Positions 26,392 to 35,777 of a stretch of DNA of 64,000 nt are shown in pieces. The stretch is from Rhodobacteraceae bacterium IMCC1909 (lineage in GTDB: Bacteria; Pseudomonadota; Alphaproteobacteria; Rhodobacterales; Rhodobacteraceae). The DNA is taken from assembly GCA_030704425.1 (NCBI GenBank), contig JAPDHM010000002.1:1-64000 (forward strand). The letters are read 5' to 3'. Below the pieces are notes generated by a model. It worked only from the letters and a program-made list of their open reading frames with translations, was not told the origin of the DNA and did no database searches. A program made the translations under genes and the position numbers. The number at the start of each line of letters is the position of its first letter. Position 1 is the stretch's first letter.

Positions 26392-27984
26392 TCAGTCAGC
26401 TGGATCATGCAGTGCCGCCATGAGGTAATCAAAGCACCTATGCAATTGCGCGGAGGTCTGTACGCTTGCTGCGACATAAAAGTCAGGACGAATGATCACA
26501 TATTGAACGGCGAGTTCGGCCATCCAACTTTTATAAAAGCCCTCTATGTCGTCGATATCAAATCCAGCTCCTGCGGGGCCGACCGACAAGATGCGGCCTT
26601 CCAATTTTTTAAATAACTCAATCTGCGGATCGCTCAACAGCGTTTTGGTGTCTGTGTTGGCACATAGAATAAACCAGCCTTGTCCGACGACCTGATCAAA
26701 TCGACCTTGTTTGCCACGATAGCCTACGCATCCTTGTGCCGAAATTTCACCAGAGCCGGGGGTGTTCTCGCACCACAGTCCAGGACCAAGTTTGACATGA
26801 TCACCCGTTATTGGGGCATAATCTCGAGCGATCAAATCCGCGATCATTTCTTTATCTCTTTGATCGGCCTGTTCGGGATCGGTTATGCAAATTATGTCGC
26901 CAAGTTGCTGGCTAAAGTCGATATAATGCTTAGCATGTGGTTTTCGCTCACTCTCATAGCTATCTAATGCAGCATCGGATAAGTGGCCTTGCAAAATTCC
27001 GTTCAACCGCCACCCCAGCGCCACTGCATCGCGCAAGCCTGCGCACATACCTTCTCCGGCGAAGGGCGGCATTAAATGAGCCGCATCTCCCGCAATCATT
27101 GACCGACCGAAGCGCCACTGCTCTGCCCAACGCGCTTGAAATCTGTAAACCGCACTACGTTCTAACTCTGCATTCTCGCGCGTCAGCCCCCAAGGCTTCA
27201 ACAGCTCCCACGCCGCTTCAGGCTTTGCAATTTCATTTGGATCTTCGTCAGGCAACACCATGAACTCCCAACGACGACGCCCAGGGCCTCCCGGAACAAG
27301 CGTTGTGGGACGTTTGGGATCACAGAGTTGCCACTGTGCAGGCGACATTTTGTAGTCAGCATGCGGGATCATATCGAGTATCAACCAATCGAAGAAATAC
27401 CCACGATCCATAATGGGGCTGCCAAGGGCCTCTCTGACAAAACTATTGGCCCCATCTGCACCAACCAAATATTGCGACCTCAGAGTGCATCGATTGCCGT
27501 CAGGACCGAAAATTTCTGGTGTTTGACGTAATTCCACTGCAACCCCGTTGTCACCATTCAGCAATTTGATGGCTTGCCAGCCTCGTAGGATGGTGATGCT
27601 TTCGCAGGCCTCGGCCATGGACATCAATCGCGCCTCAAACTCAGGCTGGTTGAACCAATAGGTCACATGCCAACCGCAGGGCGCAACGCTCTCCCAATCA
27701 ACGATTTGGAGGTCTTGGAGATCAGCATTTTTCCAATAATAAAGTTCCTGGTGATTTTCAAAGGCAGGATCAGAGTCACAATCAATACCTAAGCTCGCCA
27801 GTATGCGCGCAACCTCAGCGTCCATTGTCACCGCACGAGGCCGGTCATAGATGCTTTGCCAACGGTCAACCAAAACCACTTCGTGGCCTTTTTGCCCAAG
27901 CAATATAGCGAGTAATAGGCCAACCGGTCCTGCGCCAATTATGGTTACCTGATTGTCGATGTAACGCATGTGTTGATACTCCAA
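26392..27984 (-). CDS. FAD-dependent aromatic hydroxylase, MhpA-like, second copy
   Basis: The 530-residue flavoprotein monooxygenase shows IGAGPVGLLLAILLGQKGHE, the DG motif VGADGANSFVREALG and GDAAHLMPPFAGEGMCAGLR. It belongs to the same group as the protein at 14770 but is clearly divergent and has a longer C-terminal thioredoxin-like domain (FKKLEGRILSVGP...ALHDPAD). The start may be ATG 27984 or the internal ATG at 27969 (MRYIDNQVTI). It lies downstream of the TAXI-TRAP genes on the same strand, which suggests that the imported compound is hydroxylated directly. Confidence 0.88.
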   Translation of the reverse strand: MEYQHMRYIDNQVTIIGAGPVGLLLAILLGQKGHEVVLVDRWQSIYDRPRAVTMDAEVARILASLGIDCDSDPAFENHQELYYWKNADLQDLQIVDWESVAPCGWHVTYWFNQPEFEARLMSMAEACESITILRGWQAIKLLNGDNGVAVELRQTPEIFGPDGNRCTLRSQYLVGADGANSFVREALGSPIMDRGYFFDWLILDMIPHADYKMSPAQWQLCDPKRPTTLVPGGPGRRRWEFMVLPDEDPNEIAKPEAAWELLKPWGLTRENAELERSAVYRFQARWAEQWRFGRSMIAGDAAHLMPPFAGEGMCAGLRDAVALGWRLNGILQGHLSDAALDSYESERKPHAKHYIDFSQQLGDIICITDPEQADQRDKEMIADLIARDYAPITGDHVKLGPGLWCENTPGSGEISAQGCVGYRGKQGRFDQVVGQGWFILCANTDTKTLLSDPQIELFKKLEGRILSVGPAGAGFDIDDIEGFYKSWMAELAVQYVIIRPDFYVAASVQTSAQLHRCFDYLMAALHDPAD

Positions 27985-28045
27985 TCAAAAAGCCAGTTTG
28001 ATGCCTCAAAAATTCAAACTTTACGCAAATTTCTTTTCAAAAACC

Positions 28046-30415
28046 CTACTGCGTCAATTTACTTGAGTGGCGAAATCTGTGCAGCGCCAGCAAGATGATC
28101 GCTGCCACAATTGCACTACAAAACACCACTGGTGCCTTGAAGAGTAAGAACACAGCGATACCAAGGCGCAGCGATATTTCAAAAAACCCAATTGGGGACA
28201 TATCATGGCGGGCTAGGCAGCTTGATACCAGGTAAAGCGCAATTGCCAGTCTGAAGAGCAAGAGCGTTAAATTTTGTAAATCAATTGTGCTGCTATAGCC
28301 AGGTAAGAAAGATGTTTTGCCAATGCCTGCAATATCCGCACTGGCAAGCCGCGCCTCTTCAATCAGCAATATCTCAGGGTAAAACGCGAATACAAACGGG
28401 ATGGTAAAGATGACAATACCCGATTTTACGGCTGCAACGGCCGTACCCATTGGACCGGCCTTGGTAATTGTTGAAGCGGCGAAAGCTGCAAGAGCCACTG
28501 GTGGGGTGATTGCACTCGCAACGGCAAAATAGAAGATGAACATATGAGCAGTAAAAGTGCCAAGACCCAACCCAGCCAAAACAGGACCCATGAGCAACGC
28601 AACATTGATATAAGCTGGGACTGCTGGCATGCCCATTCCGAGCAAGACTGCAATCATCATCGTTAGCACTAAAGCCGTAAACTGAATCATAAACGGTCCA
28701 GTGCTGCCCAAGTTCAGCTCATTCAGCCAAGCGAGCACATCAAGAGATAGAAACACTGGGAGCCCTGTAAAATTCAGGCAAAAGTCAATGATCGAGACGG
28801 TCAAAAACATAAGGTAAAGCGTCGAAATGAGGACGCCAGCTCCGGACAGACCATCAACGATCTTTTTAGGACGTGCACGCACCTCTGGATCAAGAAGCAG
28901 CAAAAAGATTAGGAGCATGACCGCAAACCAACCCGCGCTTCCGGCGTCGCCTGCAGCGTTTTGGAGTAATTGTAAAATCCATGGCAGGCTTTGCACATCA
29001 CACCCATTTGCGGTGATGACCCGCTCAGCGCCCATGATGCCGCCCCAAAGACCGCAGCCAACTGAACCTTTGTCAGTGAGAAGCAAAAAAAGGATGAGCA
29101 CAATTGGTGCTAACACCATGATCAAATTAAGCGCATCTTGGAACTCAAGGCGCATTTCTTCGGTGATCATTCCAATAGCTTGGATGTTTTGTTTTCGAGA
29201 TTGGAAAACAACCGATAAGAACAAGCAAAAGAAGTAAGCCACGGCAGGAATGATCGCAGCCATGATGACACTTGCGTAGGGAACAGCGGTCAGTGCCGCT
29301 AAGACAAACGCTGCCACGCCCATTACTGGCGGCATAATAGAGCCACCCGAAGATGCAGCAGCCTCCACACCTCCAGCAAATGTTTTCGAAAAACCACGCT
29401 TCAGCATCATGGGAATAGTCAAAACACCTGTGGATAGAACGTTCACGATTGGCCCGCCAGAGATTGTTCCAAACATAGCGGACGAGACAACCGCTGCATG
29501 CGCCGGTCCGCCTCGTAAATTTCGTGTCAAACGAAAAGCAACTTTTATCAAAGAGCGCCCGCCAGCGGAAGCACCAAACAAAGACCCCAGAACAAGATAC
29601 GGGAAAATTGTGTTGAGAATAATATTCATAAACCGACCAAGCATTCCGGTCGAGTTGTTGACCAAGATGTCATGGATACGAGGTCGGCCATCGCTCAATA
29701 ATCGAGGCTCACCTGCAAGTTTGGTCACGAGGTATTTATTGAAATCCTCTGCGCCATAAAAATACCAGACAAGAACCGTTAAAATTGTATACGCAGCAAT
29801 GAGAAGCGCAACGATGACAAGTGGCAGACCCCAAACCTTTATATTATAGGCTAGAAAAACTGCGATCGCGATCCCAACGATCAAAACCAACCATCCACCG
29901 GTTGTATTAACACATTGAGGATCTTCAAAGGTTGTTGAGGGCTCCATGCCAAGCAATTCAGCCATCTCGTTTTCTGATTGGATGATTTCGGAAATCAACC
30001 GAGAACGATCTCCGGTGAATTGGTCGATAAGACAGATAGCCTCAATTTCAATGTAAAATGTTATGGAGATTACGACTGCCATCAGTGCTAGCGCGATGTC
30101 CATGAACAATCCAAACCGGCGTTTGAGTGGGGACCGATCCCTCCAGGAGCGCCACAAAGAATGCTTGAGAGCGACAATGATCATCATCAATGAGAAGAAA
30201 AATGGATAAAACCATTCGAACGGAAATCTGCGAAATGTCGCCCCTTCACGCCCGGTAATCTGTGCTACAAGATCATCGTAACCCGGAATGCCGGGCGTTG
30301 CATTAATCAATCCCAAGAGGACCATTACAATGGACAGGAAATACAAACATTTGATGCCTAGGCTTTTGGAAAGTTCTTCAGTCTGTATCGGCCCACTCAT
30401 GCAATAGCCTCTCAC
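28046..30415 (-). CDS. TAXI-type TRAP transporter fused permease (DctQM fusion)
   Basis: The 789-residue protein carries an N-terminal small-permease-like region followed by a long DctM-like channel: GASAGGRSLIKVAFRLTRN, AMFGTISGGPIVNVLSTGVL, EAAASSGGSIMPPVMGVAAF and later MGMPAVPAYINVALLMGP. Nearly twenty hydrophobic segments are visible. Such fused permeases work with TAXI-type receptors, here encoded at 30475, in sodium-coupled uptake. An extended periplasmic loop (residues about 140-160) and a second loop near residue 460 are present. Neighbouring hydroxylase and RutE-like genes suggest an aromatic or organic acid substrate. Confidence 0.92.
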   Translation of the reverse strand: MRGYCMSGPIQTEELSKSLGIKCLYFLSIVMVLLGLINATPGIPGYDDLVAQITGREGATFRRFPFEWFYPFFFSLMMIIVALKHSLWRSWRDRSPLKRRFGLFMDIALALMAVVISITFYIEIEAICLIDQFTGDRSRLISEIIQSENEMAELLGMEPSTTFEDPQCVNTTGGWLVLIVGIAIAVFLAYNIKVWGLPLVIVALLIAAYTILTVLVWYFYGAEDFNKYLVTKLAGEPRLLSDGRPRIHDILVNNSTGMLGRFMNIILNTIFPYLVLGSLFGASAGGRSLIKVAFRLTRNLRGGPAHAAVVSSAMFGTISGGPIVNVLSTGVLTIPMMLKRGFSKTFAGGVEAAASSGGSIMPPVMGVAAFVLAALTAVPYASVIMAAIIPAVAYFFCLFLSVVFQSRKQNIQAIGMITEEMRLEFQDALNLIMVLAPIVLILFLLLTDKGSVGCGLWGGIMGAERVITANGCDVQSLPWILQLLQNAAGDAGSAGWFAVMLLIFLLLLDPEVRARPKKIVDGLSGAGVLISTLYLMFLTVSIIDFCLNFTGLPVFLSLDVLAWLNELNLGSTGPFMIQFTALVLTMMIAVLLGMGMPAVPAYINVALLMGPVLAGLGLGTFTAHMFIFYFAVASAITPPVALAAFAASTITKAGPMGTAVAAVKSGIVIFTIPFVFAFYPEILLIEEARLASADIAGIGKTSFLPGYSSTIDLQNLTLLLFRLAIALYLVSSCLARHDMSPIGFFEISLRLGIAVFLLFKAPVVFCSAIVAAIILLALHRFRHSSKLTQ

Positions 30416-30474
30416 TGTATATTTTTAGATAGAGAGCGAGCACCCCAACTAAAGCGGGGTGCCCGTACCAAGTT

Positions 30475-31521
30475 TTATTTTGCGCAAGTTGGAATCGTGT
30501 AACCCGCAGCTTCCCAAGCGGCCACAGCGCCAGGATGATATTTAATTGGGTTCAGACCACACATATCAGTTAGAGCAATATCGGTTTCACCATGCCATGA
30601 ATTGGACATGAACGGAGCCTTTGCTTTGAAGGTGTCCAAATTGCTCAAAAAGGCTTCCGTCAACCCTTTAGCTGTCTCAAAATCCATTGAGACATTGACT
30701 ATCTCACCGCCAACTGTTCCGGGACAACGGTATAGCTCGTCCTCCGAAACAACGGTAACACCTTTTGCGTAGCCCATTTCGGATATCGGGAGTGTCACAG
30801 CAACAGTGCCGGGTTTTTTTGTTACTTTTTGGAACGTCTCACTCTCGAATTTTGTCTTCGGCATAGACCATATGGTCATATCGCCAGACGAGAGCGATGG
30901 AATGATCCTGCTATCAGGAAAACTCATCGGGAGAACGAAGGCATCCGCTGAGCCGTCCTTTATTGTTGCGACTGCTTGACCCCAGTTCACTTGAATAGCG
31001 TTATAATCGGATTCTTCTTCCAGGCCGGTGGCAAGACGCACGAGCAAACGGGCATTGGTCAGTGCTGCGCCGCGCGGTGGACCATTGAACAAAGTTGAGC
31101 CCTTGATACTATCATACCCCGAAAAATTCGAACTATCAAAGGCATATAGACCTTGGCATGCTATGCGATACGTGTATAGCACGGCCACTTTGCTCCCAAG
31201 TTCAGCCCCTTTTTCCTTGCCCAGTTTTGCATAGGGCCCGGCTGCTCTAGACATCAGAAATGGCAGAACAAATGGCGCGGCTGCAATATCCGTTTTCCCC
31301 TCAGCGACGTTCTGCACTGAATTGGTTAAAGTTTGTCCAGCGCTCACCTGAATATTTGCAACATTGCTCGCTGCGGCGACCTCCGAAAGTGCGATGACAG
31401 AAATGCCTGGCGTGCTACCAGGCGAGGCCGTCTCAGCTGTAAGGTTGGCCTGTGCGTGCGCAATAGGCGAAGATAATAGCGCTGCGACTGCAATGGCTGC
31501 AGTTTGACGTTTTTTAAACAT
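30475..31521 (-). CDS. TAXI family TRAP transporter solute-binding protein
   Basis: About 348 residues after a signal peptide (TAAIAVAALLSSPIAHAQAN); the mature part has TASPGSTPGISVIALSEVAA and the TAXI-type SVQNVAEGKTDIAAAPF. The start is placed at ATG 31521, preceded by GGGAG, rather than at upstream ATGs that would put the operator-like site (31651) inside the gene. It pairs with the fused permease at 28046. The ligand is unknown. Confidence 0.85.
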   Translation of the reverse strand: MFKKRQTAAIAVAALLSSPIAHAQANLTAETASPGSTPGISVIALSEVAAASNVANIQVSAGQTLTNSVQNVAEGKTDIAAAPFVLPFLMSRAAGPYAKLGKEKGAELGSKVAVLYTYRIACQGLYAFDSSNFSGYDSIKGSTLFNGPPRGAALTNARLLVRLATGLEEESDYNAIQVNWGQAVATIKDGSADAFVLPMSFPDSRIIPSLSSGDMTIWSMPKTKFESETFQKVTKKPGTVAVTLPISEMGYAKGVTVVSEDELYRCPGTVGGEIVNVSMDFETAKGLTEAFLSNLDTFKAKAPFMSNSWHGETDIALTDMCGLNPIKYHPGAVAAWEAAGYTIPTCAK

Positions 31522-31650
31522 AGTTCGCTCCCAACTGCCCGCTAGATGTGTTTCCATTATGTTTTGGGCGAATAGCATAACGGTTTGCTCTGTTTTGTGG
31601 GAAAGCCTCAACAAGACAGATGACCTAAAACAATCACTTTTATGCAATTT

Positions 31651-31676
31651 TGTCCAATAAAAACGATTTTTGTTTG
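31651..31676. promoter_or_regulatory. Operator-like site, copy 2
   Basis: TGTCCAATAAAAACGATTTTTG repeats the block found at 25861 (TGTCCAATAAAATCGATTTTAT) with a few changes. It lies between the TAXI-TRAP receptor gene (minus, start 31521) and the RutE-like gene at 31801 (plus), suitable for control of one or both. Confidence 0.6.
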
Positions 31677-31800
31677 AAATGTAGTTTACAGTTGCTACAA
31701 AAAGCTGCGGAAGCAAAAGTTAACACTTACTTCGATCGTTGATAATCAACTGCTGAAGCGACATAATAATTGTTTAATAACAGTAAATAAAAGGTAACCA

Positions 31801-32385
31801 ATGATACAAGCTGACGCGAAAGACGCGCTATTTGATATGGCCCGCACGCACAGATTTTTTACGGACCAACCGGTTGGGGAAGACCTGTTGCTCAGGCTTT
31901 ATGATCTCGTAAAATTTGCGCCCACCGAGTCGAATTTCTGCCCAATGCGCTTGACCTTTGTAACATCCAAAGATGGATTTGATAGAGTTATCGAAGCCGC
32001 CACCCCCGGAAACAAAGACAAAATTCGGTCGGCGCCCGTTGTGGTCATTGTCGCTCATGACTTGGAATTTAATCAGCATATTCCACAATTGGCGCCCCAT
32101 ATGGACGCCGAGGCCTTCGCAAAGAACCCAGCGAATGTCTTAGCGACAAAGGCGGTTCACAATACATGGATGCAGGCCGGGTATCTAATTATGGCCGCCC
32201 GCGCTCTGGGGCTGGACTGCGGACCGATGATTGGCTTCGATTCTGAAAAGATAAACACATCATTTTATGAAAATTCTACTTGGCGAGCGAGTATGTTGAT
32301 CAATCTCGGATATGGTGTCGGCGGTGATCAAATCCGCGCTCGAGGTCATCGGCTTAGCTTTGATGAGGCATGCGAAATAAGATAG
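31801..32385 (+). CDS. Nitroreductase family protein, RutE-like, second copy
   Basis: The 194-residue protein aligns along its length with the RutE-like enzyme at 25154: ARTHRFFTDQPVGEDLLLRL, FAPTESNFCPMRLTFVTS and the LDCGPMIGFDSEK motif are shared landmarks. FMN-dependent reduction of a small carbonyl or enoate is likely. It is followed by two sulfatase genes on the same strand and is divergent from the TAXI-TRAP operon. Start ATG at 31801 with GGTAACC before it. Confidence 0.85.
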   Translation: MIQADAKDALFDMARTHRFFTDQPVGEDLLLRLYDLVKFAPTESNFCPMRLTFVTSKDGFDRVIEAATPGNKDKIRSAPVVVIVAHDLEFNQHIPQLAPHMDAEAFAKNPANVLATKAVHNTWMQAGYLIMAARALGLDCGPMIGFDSEKINTSFYENSTWRASMLINLGYGVGGDQIRARGHRLSFDEACEIR

Positions 32386-32483
32386 GACCCGTCTCCTAAT
32401 TTTGGATCGATAGAAAATATGGGTTCAAACAGAAAAGTATAAAACGACTTGCTGTTTTCATATGCCAACTCGAAAGGTGAGAA

Positions 32484-34103
32484 ATGAATGTTCTTTGGAT
32501 AATGGTTGACCAACTGCGTTGGGATTACCTGAGCTGCTACGGAGCAAAACATATCAGCACCCCAAATATTGATCATTTGGCGAAGAAAGGGATGCAATTC
32601 AATCGTACTTATGTCCAGTCCCCTATTTGCGGGCCAAGTCGGATGAGCTTATACACTGGTCGTTACGTAAGCAGTCACGGTGCCACGTGGAATGGCTTTC
32701 CATTGCCGGTCGGCCAGCCGACGTTGGGCGACCACCTACGCGACATTGGGGTGGGCTGTCATTTGGTTGGGAAAACACATGCAACGGCAGACAAAGCTGG
32801 CTTAACTCGCCTTGGTATCGATCCAAATAGCCAAGCAGGGAGGCGTGTTAGTCAAGCCGGCTTCGACGTTTTCATACGAGATGATGGAACAAATCACTCA
32901 GACTACCCAGACCGCCATGCCGAGGACTATGATGCCTATTTGCGAATCCACGGTATGGACGGTCAAAACCCTTGGGAAGAATGGGCAAACACGGGCGTTC
33001 GCCCCGACGGAACCCTATGCTCTGGATGGGTTTTAGAAAACTCTAAGTATCCCGCGCGCGTTCCAAAAGAACATTCAGAAACCGCATGGCTTACAACACG
33101 GTGTATCGATTTTATAGAACAGCAAAATGACGATCAATGGCTGTGCCATTTGAGCTATATAAAACCCCATTGGCCGTATCTAGTACCAGCGCCTTATAAT
33201 GAAATGTATTCTGCATCGGATCTTCCCGAGGTCAATCGAACAGAAGCAGAAAAAAATCCAGACCATCCATTTCTCAACGCATGGGCCAACATGCGCGTAA
33301 ACCAAACATTTGCGCGTGAGGAGGTACGTGACACCGTAGGTCCCGCATACATGGGGCTTATAAAGGAGTTAGACGATCAAATTGGGCGATTATTGGAATA
33401 TCTCGAAAAAAGCGCGCAAATGAAGAATACAATGATTGTTTTTACATCTGATCATGGAGAAAATTTAGGCGATCATTGGCTTGGTGAAAAAGATTTATTT
33501 TTTGACTGTAACGCGCGTGTTCCCTTAATTATTTATGACCCGAGGCAAGAGGCCGATAAAACCCGCGGAACGTCAACAGATCATTTAGTTGAAGCAATTG
33601 ATTTAGTCCCAACGTTCATTGAAGCTCTGGGCGGTACGCCTCCACTCCATATTTTGGAGGGTCGATCGTTACAGCCACTCTTACACTATCAGGATCCGAT
33701 ATGGAGGGAGTATTGCGTAAGTGAATACGATTACGCAACGCGGGACGCATGCAGCGCCTTACAAATTGACGAACGCGATGCGAGACTGGTCATGGTCTTT
33801 GATGGCCGCTGGAAATATGTTCACATTGAGACAATGCACCCACTTTTATACGATTTAAAGACAGATCCTGGCGAACTGATGAACCTAGGCAATGACTCCA
33901 AACATGCCAGCCAGATTGCACGGTTGAGTACTCTTCATTTTGAATGGGCACGCCGGCACCATTCTAGGATTACTTTAGGCTCGGCTACAATTAACGCCAT
34001 GGCCGCCAACAAAGAACCACCTGGAATTTTAATCGGCTATTGGGACCAAAAGGAGCTCGAAGCCGACGGCAAAAAAATTCCATCGCATCTGCGTAATGGT
34101 TAA
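32484..34103 (+). CDS. Sulfatase (alkaline-phosphatase superfamily), Cys type
   Basis: The 539-residue protein opens with the metal-binding WIMVDQLRWDYLSCYG and carries the formylglycine site C49-G-P-S-R53 followed by MSLYTGRYVSSHG. Downstream, FTSDHGENLGDHWLGEKD supplies the second metal cluster. The cysteine must be converted to formylglycine by FGE or an anaerobic maturase, neither encoded here. No signal peptide, so a cytoplasmic arylsulfatase, choline-sulfatase-like or phosphonate monoester hydrolase-like role is plausible. It is closely related to the protein at 45194. Next gene is another sulfatase 46 bases on. Confidence 0.9.
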   Translation: MNVLWIMVDQLRWDYLSCYGAKHISTPNIDHLAKKGMQFNRTYVQSPICGPSRMSLYTGRYVSSHGATWNGFPLPVGQPTLGDHLRDIGVGCHLVGKTHATADKAGLTRLGIDPNSQAGRRVSQAGFDVFIRDDGTNHSDYPDRHAEDYDAYLRIHGMDGQNPWEEWANTGVRPDGTLCSGWVLENSKYPARVPKEHSETAWLTTRCIDFIEQQNDDQWLCHLSYIKPHWPYLVPAPYNEMYSASDLPEVNRTEAEKNPDHPFLNAWANMRVNQTFAREEVRDTVGPAYMGLIKELDDQIGRLLEYLEKSAQMKNTMIVFTSDHGENLGDHWLGEKDLFFDCNARVPLIIYDPRQEADKTRGTSTDHLVEAIDLVPTFIEALGGTPPLHILEGRSLQPLLHYQDPIWREYCVSEYDYATRDACSALQIDERDARLVMVFDGRWKYVHIETMHPLLYDLKTDPGELMNLGNDSKHASQIARLSTLHFEWARRHHSRITLGSATINAMAANKEPPGILIGYWDQKELEADGKKIPSHLRNG

Positions 34104-34149
34104 CAACATGTAAAGACCTTTAAAAATTTGTGGGAATTGGGCGTGACAG

Positions 34150-35742
34150 ATGGCTTCAAAAAACGACAAACGCGGAAATAAACCAAACTTTCTGTTCATA
34201 ATAACGGATCAACATCGTGCCGATCATCTGGGGTGTTATGGGAATAGCGTTGTAAAAACACCAAACATAGATTCAATTGCGGCAAGAGGGACGCGCTGGA
34301 ACAAGTTCTATGTGGCCAATCCAATTTGCATGCCCAATCGCGCCTCGATCATGACAGGACGTATGTGCTCGGTGCATGGTGCGCGGCACAACGGTATTCC
34401 TCTTTCAAAGGATCATACCACCTTTGTCGAACTTTTGCGCGATGCCGGTTATGCGACCGGCCTCATTGGAAAATCGCATTTACAAAGCTTTACAGGGCTA
34501 CCCGCAACCAATAAATTTAAACAGAAAAAGGGATTAAGCAGCCCATCGCGCGAACTGCGCGATGCTTATAAGAATAACCGACATTCCCCAGACTATGACC
34601 TTGAGGACAGTACGCGCTGGCACACGCCATTGGCGGATCGTGTGGATGGCGACTTTTATGGCTTCCAACACGTCGAAATAGCAGCCGGTCATGCGGACCA
34701 AGCCTCAGGTGACTATCTCTTATGGGCGCGGAAACAGCGCGAAGATTTTGATAGCCTAACTGGCTATGAAAATGCGCTTCCCGACGAAAGCATTGATGCC
34801 CCACAGGCCTGGCGAACCGCCGTTCCAGAAGAGCTTTACTCAACAAACTGGATTGCTGACCGATCGGTTCACTGGATCGATCAGCGAACAAATGATGAAA
34901 CACCTTTTTTTCTGCAGATATCTTTCCCAGATCCCCACCATCCCTTTACTCCACCGGGGAAATATTGGGATATGTATGACCCACTAGATGTCGCCTTGCC
35001 TAAATCTTTTGGGAAAGGGGATCTGCCCCCCATCAAAGCCATGCGAGAAGCGATGGAAAAAGGCACGGACCCGAGGGATAATCAAAGTCCCTTTACCGTA
35101 ACCGGAGACGAAGCCCGCGCCATAATTGCGCTGACGTATGGCATGATCACGATGATTGATGACGCAATCGGTAGGATCCTGAAGCAATTGGAAGCTTCCG
35201 GGCTGGCAGACGATACTATTGTAATTTTCACCACAGATCATGGCGATTACATGGGCGATCACAGCCTCATGCTTAAGTTACTGTTGCATTACCAGGGCAT
35301 TATTAGAACGCCCTTCATTTGGTACGATCCCAAGCGACCGACAGACGGGCGAGCCATAGATGACTTGGCCTCTTCCATAGACATTTCTGCCACGATCCTC
35401 GGACGGGCTGGCATTCAGCCCTTTAATGGGCTGCAAGGGCGCGATCTTTTTGCGTCTGATCCAGTAAATGCAATAATTGTTGAAGAAGACAGTCAACGGC
35501 CGATGACTGGCTTTGATAAGCCACAAAGGGTTCGAACCGTGGTGACTGATCGATATCGCATGTCGATCAGACAGGGCGAAAACTGGGGAGAACTCTACGA
35601 TCTGAAATCGGACCCAACCGAAGTGAATAATCTGTTTGAAGACGCCAGTGCTGTACCAATCAGAGCTACTTTGACTGAAACAATGTTGCGCCGGATGATC
35701 GAATTGCAAGATCGGGCGCCGTTACCCGCCTATCGAGCCTAA
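34150..35742 (+). CDS. Sulfatase (alkaline-phosphatase superfamily), Cys type, second in tandem
   Basis: A 530-residue sulfatase with ITDQHRADHLGCYGNSVVKT at the start and a formylglycine site C60-M-P-N-R64, followed by ASIMTGRM. The asparagine in place of the usual Ser/Ala is tolerated in the loose C-x-P-x-R pattern. FTTDHGDYMGDHSLMLK is the second metal motif. The C-terminal 110 codons are duplicated at 8233-8613 on the opposite strand. The gene ends 35 bases before an IS6-end-bounded element. Substrate undetermined. Confidence 0.88.
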   Translation: MASKNDKRGNKPNFLFIITDQHRADHLGCYGNSVVKTPNIDSIAARGTRWNKFYVANPICMPNRASIMTGRMCSVHGARHNGIPLSKDHTTFVELLRDAGYATGLIGKSHLQSFTGLPATNKFKQKKGLSSPSRELRDAYKNNRHSPDYDLEDSTRWHTPLADRVDGDFYGFQHVEIAAGHADQASGDYLLWARKQREDFDSLTGYENALPDESIDAPQAWRTAVPEELYSTNWIADRSVHWIDQRTNDETPFFLQISFPDPHHPFTPPGKYWDMYDPLDVALPKSFGKGDLPPIKAMREAMEKGTDPRDNQSPFTVTGDEARAIIALTYGMITMIDDAIGRILKQLEASGLADDTIVIFTTDHGDYMGDHSLMLKLLLHYQGIIRTPFIWYDPKRPTDGRAIDDLASSIDISATILGRAGIQPFNGLQGRDLFASDPVNAIIVEEDSQRPMTGFDKPQRVRTVVTDRYRMSIRQGENWGELYDLKSDPTEVNNLFEDASAVPIRATLTETMLRRMIELQDRAPLPAYRA

Positions 35743-35777
35743 GCCCTGCCGGGGTAGATCACTATTGCAGTTATGAG

